DNA of 19,539 nt. Origin: Christensenella sp. UBA4247 (GTDB lineage Bacteria; Bacillota; Clostridia; Christensenellales; CAG-1252). The stretch lies in assembly GCA_002395405.1 (NCBI GenBank), contig DGWX01000041.1:1-19539 (forward strand), written 5' to 3'. Each line of letters opens with the position of its first letter. The first letter of the stretch is position 1. Position numbers and translations under genes: made by a program. Positions 14,382 through 19,539 of this stretch are shown piece by piece. The notes beneath the pieces are model-generated. The model was not told the DNA's origin. It ran no database searches and saw only the letters and a program-made list of their open reading frames with translations.

Positions 14382-15314
14382 ATGGCAAAGATCTATACTT
14401 CGGCTGAACAACTCGTAGGGAAGACGCCTCTTCTCGAACTGAAAAATATCGAAAAAGAACTCGGATTAAAAGCGAAATTGCTCGCGAAACTCGAATACTT
14501 CAATCCCGCGGGATCGGTCAAAGATCGTATCGCAAAAGCGATGATCGAGGATGCGGAAAAAAGCGGAAAGCTGAAAGAAGGTTCGGTGATCATCGAGCCT
14601 ACTTCCGGCAATACCGGCATCGGACTTGCTTCCATCGCGGCGGCGAAAGGTTACAGGATCATCATCGTAATGCCCGAAACGATGTCCGTCGAGCGCAGGC
14701 AACTGATGAAAGCGTACGGCGCGGAACTCGTTTTAACGGAAGGCGCGAAAGGCATGAAAGGCGCGATTGCAAAAGCCGAGGAACTCGCGCAGGAGATCCC
14801 GAACGCGTTTATCCCCGGGCAGTTCGTCAATCCCGCGAACCCCAAAGCGCATTTTGAAACGACGGGCCCCGAAATTTTCGAGGATACGGACGGAACGGTG
14901 GATTTCTTCGTTGCGGGAGTCGGAACGGGCGGAACGGTAACGGGCGTCGGCGAATATCTGAAAAGCAAAAAATCGAGCGTAAAGATTGTGGCGGTTGAGC
15001 CGCTTTCGAGCGCGGTGCTTTCAACGGGCGTCGCGGGAGCGCATAAAATTCAGGGGATCGGCGCGGGCTTCGTTCCCGACGTATTGAACACGAAAGTGTA
15101 CGACGAGATCCTTCCCGTTTCAAACGAAGACGCATTTTCGACCGGAAAACTCATCGGAAGGAAAGAAGGCGTTTTGGTCGGAATATCTTCCGGAGCGGCG
15201 GCGTTTGCCGCGATCGAGATCGCGAAGCGCCCCGAAAACGAAGGGAAGACCATCGTCGTGTTATTGCCCGATACGGGAGATCGCTATCTCTCCACGCCGC
15301 TTTTCGCGGATTGA
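14382..15314 (+). CDS. cysK: cysteine synthase (O-acetylserine sulfhydrylase)
   Basis: Makes cysteine from O-acetylserine and sulfide with PLP. The 310-aa protein shows the PLP lysine K47 in NPAGSVKDR (41-49), the substrate loop PTSGNTG (73-79), the phosphate-binding GTGGT (181-185), and GISSGAA (268-273), with S270 in the position that contacts the PLP pyridine nitrogen. The open frame extends upstream, but the ATG at 14382 has CGGAGG eight bases before it and gives the standard CysK N-terminus (MAKIYTSAEQLVGKTPLLEL). It is cotranscribed with metY, so one transcript supplies both sulfide-fixing routes. It ends before a strong terminator. No serine acetyltransferase (cysE) lies in the window. 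CysK rather than CysM is favoured by the motifs. Confidence 0.95.
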   Translation: MAKIYTSAEQLVGKTPLLELKNIEKELGLKAKLLAKLEYFNPAGSVKDRIAKAMIEDAEKSGKLKEGSVIIEPTSGNTGIGLASIAAAKGYRIIIVMPETMSVERRQLMKAYGAELVLTEGAKGMKGAIAKAEELAQEIPNAFIPGQFVNPANPKAHFETTGPEIFEDTDGTVDFFVAGVGTGGTVTGVGEYLKSKKSSVKIVAVEPLSSAVLSTGVAGAHKIQGIGAGFVPDVLNTKVYDEILPVSNEDAFSTGKLIGRKEGVLVGISSGAAAFAAIEIAKRPENEGKTIVVLLPDTGDRYLSTPLFAD

Positions 15315-15356
15315 AAACAGGCGCTTGCATTTTGACGCTTGAAAAGGCAAAGAAAG

Positions 15357-15384
15357 AGGGACTTGATCGATCAAGTCCCTTTTT
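15357..15384 (+). terminator. intrinsic terminator of the metY-cysK operon
   Basis: AGGGACTTGA (15357-15366) and TCAAGTCCCT (15371-15380) form a perfect 10-bp stem with a TCGA loop, followed by a run of T to 15384. It separates cysK from the convergent minus-strand operon; on that strand the U tract would be broken. Confidence 0.9.
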
Positions 15385-15388
15385 AAGT

Positions 15389-15814
15389 TCAGCCGATCTT
15401 TTCTTGGATCTTTGCGAATAGGGATTCTGTTTTTTCCTGCGTTTTTTGATTGAAAACGGTAGCGGATCCGTCTTTTTTTACGCAAATAATATAATTGCGC
15501 GCGTTCTCCGTATAAGTCAGGCGATAATGTCTGCCGAGCGATTCGTTTTCATATACCCCGAAATTTTTCGCTTGACCGCCTCTTCCTTTAACGCGTTTCG
15601 CGGTGTAATCCGCGGAAAGGATCAGCGTTTCGATCTCGGAGTAGGAAACGGTTTCTTCGTGATAGAGGCAGTGCAACGTAAAGGACTCGCTGTTTACGGT
15701 AACTTTGATGGGCGACGCAACGAGAGTAATAGCGTAAGCAAACCCCGCTGCCGCGGCGATGGAAAGAACGAGAAGTACCCAAGCGATGACGTTCTCCTTA
15801 TGGGGCTTTTTCAT
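15389..15814 (-). CDS. membrane-anchored PH-like domain protein
   Basis: A 141-aa protein with one N-terminal transmembrane helix (about 9-31, after MKKPHKEN) and a domain of about 105 residues that looks like a bacterial PH domain (beta-rich, opening IKVTVNSESFTLHC and ending in a helix LFAKIQEKI). Function unknown; similar proteins are usually annotated only as PH-domain or hypothetical. The frame opens further upstream (15853), but the ATG at 15814 lies one base after the stop of the 59-aa gene, which gives a coupled start. It is therefore the last gene of the rlmH operon. It converges on the cysK terminator with only five bases between that element and its stop. Confidence 0.75.
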   Translation of the reverse strand: MKKPHKENVIAWVLLVLSIAAAAGFAYAITLVASPIKVTVNSESFTLHCLYHEETVSYSEIETLILSADYTAKRVKGRGGQAKNFGVYENESLGRHYRLTYTENARNYIICVKKDGSATVFNQKTQEKTESLFAKIQEKIG

Positions 15815-15815
15815 T

Positions 15816-15995
15816 TTACCACCAATCCTTTTCTTTGAATTTGATGTCGTCATAGAACTCGCCGTACTTCTCTTTGAATTTTTTTGCGTCGTTTCCCTCG
15901 AAATCCTTCAAAAGATCGGACAATTCGTAATCTTCGTAATGTATCGCGTCTTCGTCTTGAAATTCGGCGATCCTATATAACTCTCTTTCGTTCAT
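15816..15995 (-). CDS. small acidic hypothetical protein (59 aa)
   Basis: A short gene between rlmH and the PH-like protein, not previously described as far as I know. It reads MNERELYRIAEFQ and ends KFKEKDWW, rich in Asp/Glu and aromatic residues, with no cysteine, signal or membrane segment. It is therefore probably a small helical cytoplasmic protein. The ATG has AGAGGTG upstream that overlaps the rlmH stop codon (9 bases between genes), and its stop is one base before the next ATG. This tight packing and clean codon use make it a real gene. Its role is unknown. Confidence 0.75.
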   Translation of the reverse strand: MNERELYRIAEFQDEDAIHYEDYELSDLLKDFEGNDAKKFKEKYGEFYDDIKFKEKDWW

Positions 15996-16004
15996 TTTGC
16001 ACCT

Positions 16005-16466
16005 CTATTTATGATAAGAAATTCCGTTTATGATCGTTTCCGCGCGGTAGATCTGTTCGAAGAGGACGACGCGGAACAGGCGGTGGGGAAGGGTTATATC
16101 TCCGAAAGACAAGATCTCGCTTGCCGCTTCCTTGACCGCGGGGCTGACGCCGTTGCTTCCGCCGATGACGAAGGTCAGCTCGCCCTCTCCGCCGAGAACC
16201 GCTTTTTCTATTCTTTCCGCAAATTGTTCGCTTGAAACTTTATTACCGCGGCAATCGAGAAGAAAAACGCGTCCTTTCAGTTTTTTTAAGATCTCCTTGC
16301 CTTCCGCTTCCGCTTTTTTTACGGGATCGGAAAGAAGAGACGCTTCTTTGATTTCCTCTTCCTCCACTTTTGCCCATTTGCCGAGTCTCTTTTTGTACTC
16401 GTCCGCGGCGTCGCGGAAGTATTTTTCTTTCATATCGCCCACGGCGACGACCTTGATTTTCAGCAT
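16005..16466 (-). CDS. rlmH: 23S rRNA (pseudouridine1915-N3)-methyltransferase RlmH
   Basis: A SPOUT-class enzyme that methylates N3 of pseudouridine 1915 in helix 69 of 23S rRNA on assembled 70S ribosomes. The 153 aa match the family. It shows FLLDCRGNKVSSEQFA (68-83), the SAM-binding knot IGGSNG (101-106), the terminal block HRLFRVVLFEQIYRA (128-142), and the C-terminal GISYHK that forms part of the active site. The ATG at 16466 gives the standard start MLKIKVVAVG. The best promoter upstream places transcription start almost on this ATG, so the transcript may be near-leaderless. It heads a three-gene operon with a 59-aa protein and a PH-like membrane protein, an association worth noting because RlmH is usually a stand-alone housekeeping gene. 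Confidence 0.95.
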   Translation of the reverse strand: MLKIKVVAVGDMKEKYFRDAADEYKKRLGKWAKVEEEEIKEASLLSDPVKKAEAEGKEILKKLKGRVFLLDCRGNKVSSEQFAERIEKAVLGGEGELTFVIGGSNGVSPAVKEAASEILSFGDITLPHRLFRVVLFEQIYRAETIINGISYHK

Positions 16467-16472
16467 ACGTTC

Positions 16473-16501
16473 AGTATAACCTTTTTTCCCGGAAAGCGCA
16501 A
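16473..16501 (-). promoter_or_regulatory. possible promoter of the rlmH operon
   Basis: The minus strand reads TTGCGC (16496-16501), a 17-base spacer and TATACT (16473-16478). The -10 ends only 6 bases before the rlmH ATG, which would make the message essentially leaderless. The -35 is a poor match, so another promoter may be used. Confidence 0.3.
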
Positions 16502-16548
16502 TCTTAAATTTGCTTTGTCGATTTAACGTTTATTTATAAATTTAATTA

Positions 16549-16578
16549 TTTACAAACGCGCGCGCGAAGGTATATAAT
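16549..16578 (+). promoter_or_regulatory. promoter of the symporter-paaK operon
   Basis: TTTACA (16549-16554) and TATAAT (16573-16578) are 18 bases apart. The spacer contains (CG)5 (16557-16566), unusual within an otherwise AT-rich region. Transcription should start near 16585, giving a leader of about 65 bases. Confidence 0.65.
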
Positions 16579-16611
16579 AGAAAAAGTTGCGTTTATAAAG
16601 GATCTTTCTTT

Positions 16612-16653
16612 ATGTTACGCGGCGGAATAAGAGGACCGGGGGAAACGTTATGA
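16612..16653 (+). CDS. possible 13-aa leader ORF overlapping the symporter start
   Basis: An ATG with AAAGGA (16597-16602) nine bases upstream opens a 13-codon frame (MLRGGIRGPGETL) whose TGA overlaps the symporter ATG as ATGA. The geometry is that of translational coupling. With so few codons this may be chance, and the symporter has its own Shine-Dalgarno-like GGGGGA at 16638-16643. Confidence 0.3.
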   Translation: MLRGGIRGPGETL

Positions 16654-18209
16654 TTTGGATCGATGCCGCAGTCATCATTTTGTATTTGATCGGAATGGTA
16701 TTTATCGCGCTTTATACTCGTAACAAAGCCAAAACGGTAAAGGATTACTTGCTCGCCGGAAGCAAGGGGTTAAACGGTTGGATGAGCGCCTTTGCATACG
16801 GTACGACCTATTTTTCCGCGGTCATCTTTATCGGATACGCCGGTAAATTCGGTTTCGGCTTCGGGCTTGCCGCCGTTTGGATCGGGATCGGAAACGCGAT
16901 CATCGGTTCTTTGCTTGCTTGGAAAGTTCTCGCGCGCAAGACCAAAAACATGACCGTCCGTTTGGACGCGAAAACGATGCCTGATTTTTTCTCCAAGCGT
17001 TACGGCAGCGAAAAGATGAAACTTGTTTCCGCCATCATCGTGTTCGTGTTTTTGATCCCTTACGCGGCTTCCGTGTATAACGGTCTCGGAAATTTGTTCT
17101 CCATCGTGTTCGGCATCCCGGGGTGGGTCGTTATGCTCGTCCTCGCCGGCGTTACCGCGCTGTATCTCTTCTTCGGCGGTTATATCGCGACCTCTCTGAC
17201 CGACTTCGTTCAAGGGATCATTATGTTCGTCGGCGTAACGGTTATGGTGTTCTTTTTCCTCGCAAGTCCGAAAGTCAATTGGGGCGAGGGTTTGAAAGCG
17301 CTTTCGCAAAACGAGATGGGGCTTTTTATCGGCGGAACGTCGGGCGCGCGGTTTTTGTATGACAGACCGATGTCTCTCGTGTTCCTGATCCTTTTGACCT
17401 CTTTCGGCGTTTGGGCGCTGCCGCAAACCATTCATAAGTACTATACCGTGCGCGATAAAAAAGCGATTTCGCAAGGAACGATCGTCAGCACGATCTTTTC
17501 CCTCGTGATCGGTTTCGGCGCTTATTTCATCGGCGCATTGTCCACGCGCTTTTATACGAACCTTGATTCCGTCGGAGGAACGACGGATAATTTGATCCCG
17601 TATATGGTAAAAGATACTTTGCCGAACGGGCTGCTCGGCTTGATCGCCGTTCTCGTTCTTGCCGCTTCGATGTCCACTTTGGCGTCCGTTTCACTTGCCT
17701 CTTCGTCCGTCGTTACCATCGATATATATAAAGGAAGCGTGAATAAAAACGCGTCGGATAAGCGCGTTACGACGATGATGCGTTTTCTTGCGCTCGTGTT
17801 CGTCGTGATCTCCACGGTACTTGCGTATCTGAACGCAAAGTTCAATTTGACCGCGATCGCGTATATGATGGGACTTTCTTGGGGAACGCTCGCGGGCTGC
17901 TTCATCGGGCCGTACGTTCTCGGCGTCGTTTGGAAAAAAACGACCAAGACCGCCGCTTGGACGTCTATTATCGGAAGTCTCGTTTTGACGGCGACTTTGA
18001 TCGTTATCATCGGTTACGATAAGCTCGAATGGTCGGGTTCACTCGGAAAGGCGATCCAGCAGGGCATCGGCTCTTCGCCTATGATCGGCGTTATTTGTAT
18101 GGCGTACTCGATGCTGTCCACCTTCCTCGTCAGTTTGTTTACCAGGCCGCTTCCCGAGGAGCGGATCCGAGAGGCTTTTGACAAAAAAATCGAAAACGAA
18201 ATCGCGTAA
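16650..18209 (+). CDS. sodium:solute symporter (SSS family)
   Basis: A Na+-driven uptake carrier of 519 aa with about 13 transmembrane helices and the LeuT-type fold of the SSS family. Family marks are the opening helix, the segment DYLLAGSKGLNGWMSAFAYG near residues 31-50, a GGYIATSLTDFVQGIIM segment (about 174-190), and the Na2-site helix AASMSTLASVSLASSS (338-353), rich in the Ser/Thr that bind sodium. The ATG follows GGGGGA and overlaps the TGA of a possible leader ORF. The gene is cotranscribed with paaK, 24 bases downstream, which suggests uptake of an organic acid such as an arylacetate. That substrate is an inference from position only; proline, acetate and pantothenate carriers share this fold. 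Confidence 0.9.
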   Translation: MIWIDAAVIILYLIGMVFIALYTRNKAKTVKDYLLAGSKGLNGWMSAFAYGTTYFSAVIFIGYAGKFGFGFGLAAVWIGIGNAIIGSLLAWKVLARKTKNMTVRLDAKTMPDFFSKRYGSEKMKLVSAIIVFVFLIPYAASVYNGLGNLFSIVFGIPGWVVMLVLAGVTALYLFFGGYIATSLTDFVQGIIMFVGVTVMVFFFLASPKVNWGEGLKALSQNEMGLFIGGTSGARFLYDRPMSLVFLILLTSFGVWALPQTIHKYYTVRDKKAISQGTIVSTIFSLVIGFGAYFIGALSTRFYTNLDSVGGTTDNLIPYMVKDTLPNGLLGLIAVLVLAASMSTLASVSLASSSVVTIDIYKGSVNKNASDKRVTTMMRFLALVFVVISTVLAYLNAKFNLTAIAYMMGLSWGTLAGCFIGPYVLGVVWKKTTKTAAWTSIIGSLVLTATLIVIIGYDKLEWSGSLGKAIQQGIGSSPMIGVICMAYSMLSTFLVSLFTRPLPEERIREAFDKKIENEIA

Positions 18210-18233
18210 TGCGATGTAATACAGGAGAAAGAA

Positions 18234-19538
18234 ATGATTTGGTCTAAAAACGAAACGCTTCCGAGAAGCGAAATTGAAAAGATCCAGCTTGAAAGATTGC
18301 AAGAAACCGTCCATAGAGTTTATGAAAAGGTTTTACCCTATCGCAAAAAAATGGACGAAGCGGGCGTAAAACCCGAAGATATCAAAACGCTTCGCGATCT
18401 TGCGAAATTGCCCTTTACGACGAAAGCCGACTTGCGCGATAACTATCCGTTCGGGCTTTTCGCCGTTCCGAGAAAGGACCTCGTCAGGATACACGCCTCG
18501 TCGGGAACGACGGGAAAACCCACCGTCGTCGGTTATACGAAGAACGATCTCGCAACTTGGACGGAGTGTGTTTCCCGTATCGCGGCGATGGGCGGCGCCA
18601 CGGAAAACGATATGGCGCAGATTTGCTTCGGATACGGGATGTTTACCGGTGCGCTCGGTTTGCATTACGGGCTTGAAAACATCGGCGCGACCATCGTTCC
18701 TTCCTCCACGGGGAACAGCGAAAAGCAAATCATGTATATGAAGGATTTCGAAACGACCCTGCTCGTCGCGACGCCTTCTTACGCGCTTCGCTTAGCCGAA
18801 GTCGCAACCGAAATGGGAGTGGACATCAAAAAGGATCTGAAAGTCAGGATCGCGCTTGTCGGAAGCGAACTTTTGACGGACGCAATGCGCGAAGAGATGC
18901 ATAAAGTGTGGGGCGACGATTGCCTCGTGACCAGCAATTACGGAATGAGCGAATTGATGGGTCCCGGCGTTTCGGGAGAATGCGCGGAACTTGCCGGTAT
19001 GCATATAAACGAGGACTTCTTTATCCCCGAAATCATCGACAGCGTAACGGGCGAAGTCCTTCCCGAAGGGGAAAAGGGCGAGCTCGTCGTAACTTGTATT
19101 AAAAAAGAAGCGCTTCCTTTGATCCGCTATCGTACGAAGGACGTTACCCGTTTGACGTACGAACCTTGCCGTTGCGGCAGAACGACTTGCCGCATGGAAA
19201 ATCTGGACGGAAGAACGGACGATATGTTGAAGATCAAGGGCGTAAACGTGTTCCCGAGCCAAATCGAAGAAGTTTTGCTCCATACGGACGGTATCGGCCC
19301 GCATTATGAGATCGTCGTAACGCGCGAAGGTCATACGGATAAGCTTGAAATCCGAGTCGAACTCAAAAAGGCAACGGATAACTATAAAGAACTCAAAGAA
19401 ATCGAAAACAAAATCAAATCGAAATTGCGCGTCGTTTTGGGATTGGACGCCAAAATCAGCCTCGAATCGCCGAACACGTTGAAACGTTTCGAAGGTAAGG
19501 CGGCGAGAGTAAAAGACTTGCGCAATTTAAGGGGGTAA
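18234..19538 (+). CDS. paaK: phenylacetate-CoA ligase
   Basis: Activates phenylacetate or a related arylacetate to its CoA thioester with ATP. The 434 aa match the PaaK branch of the adenylate-forming family. It shows the P-loop ASSGTTGKPT (88-97), YGMSE (236-240), the hinge GRTDDMLKIKGVNVFPSQ (326-343) and a C-terminal K422 in FEGKAARV that would catalyse adenylation. Cysteines in EPCRCGRTTC (310-319) are typical of the family and may hold a metal. AGGAGA lies upstream of the ATG at good spacing. In anaerobic Clostridia the gene often sits beside indolepyruvate:ferredoxin oxidoreductase genes for aromatic amino-acid fermentation; any such genes here would lie beyond the right edge. The stop codon ends one base before the window edge, so the gene is complete. 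Confidence 0.95.
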   Translation: MIWSKNETLPRSEIEKIQLERLQETVHRVYEKVLPYRKKMDEAGVKPEDIKTLRDLAKLPFTTKADLRDNYPFGLFAVPRKDLVRIHASSGTTGKPTVVGYTKNDLATWTECVSRIAAMGGATENDMAQICFGYGMFTGALGLHYGLENIGATIVPSSTGNSEKQIMYMKDFETTLLVATPSYALRLAEVATEMGVDIKKDLKVRIALVGSELLTDAMREEMHKVWGDDCLVTSNYGMSELMGPGVSGECAELAGMHINEDFFIPEIIDSVTGEVLPEGEKGELVVTCIKKEALPLIRYRTKDVTRLTYEPCRCGRTTCRMENLDGRTDDMLKIKGVNVFPSQIEEVLLHTDGIGPHYEIVVTREGHTDKLEIRVELKKATDNYKELKEIENKIKSKLRVVLGLDAKISLESPNTLKRFEGKAARVKDLRNLRG

Positions 19539-19539
19539 C

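Noticed and set aside
16770..17474. 234-aa open frame antisense to the sodium symporter
   Set aside because: It is highly charged (Arg/Asp/His/Glu) with no motif, a typical mirror of hydrophobic codons on the other strand.

Overview
The window looks like a chromosomal segment from an uncultured, probably anaerobic gut-type member of the Clostridia (Firmicutes). The signs are sigma-A-like promoters (TTGACA/TATAAT with 17-18 bp spacers), AGGAGG-type ribosome sites, Gram-positive lipoproteins, and a homoserine-acetate sulfhydrylation operon next to a Na+ symporter/arylacetate-CoA ligase pair. Most genes are of medium GC. The exception is the left end, which is clearly AT-rich. No tRNA, rRNA, CRISPR array or transposase is visible.

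Left region (1-5664), the accessory and most unusual part: one consensus promoter drives a 192-aa lipoprotein and, one base later, a 1621-aa secreted protein. The large protein has a signal sequence, an Ig/CNA-like domain, a zinc-metallopeptidase-like domain (HEYGH plus a downstream NEGWA), BspA-type leucine-rich repeats broken by an insert, a Listeria-Bacteroides (InlB-type) repeat and a C-terminal Hint (hedgehog/intein) module. Base composition rises stepwise along this single gene, as if it had been assembled from parts.

Middle region (5686-12766): a convergent RlmI-type rRNA methyltransferase; a MATE exporter from a divergent promoter; a COG0523 (CobW/ZNG-type) metallochaperone GTPase followed 11 bases later by a 702-aa Cys/His-module lipoprotein; a strong bidirectional-looking terminator; and a convergent HSL-type esterase.

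Sulfur operon (12877-15384): a perfect consensus promoter, a palindrome (ACCTA-N9-TAGGT) at the transcription start, a 32-codon leader ORF with a stem-loop, then metY (O-acetylhomoserine sulfhydrylase) and cysK (cysteine synthase), ending in a strong terminator.

Right region (15389-19538): on the minus strand, rlmH is followed by a 59-aa acidic protein and a membrane-anchored PH-like protein in a tight operon. On the plus strand, a promoter and a possible 13-aa leader ORF precede a sodium:solute symporter and phenylacetate-CoA ligase (paaK), which ends one base before the window edge. All functions are read from sequence motifs and family knowledge; no database search was possible.
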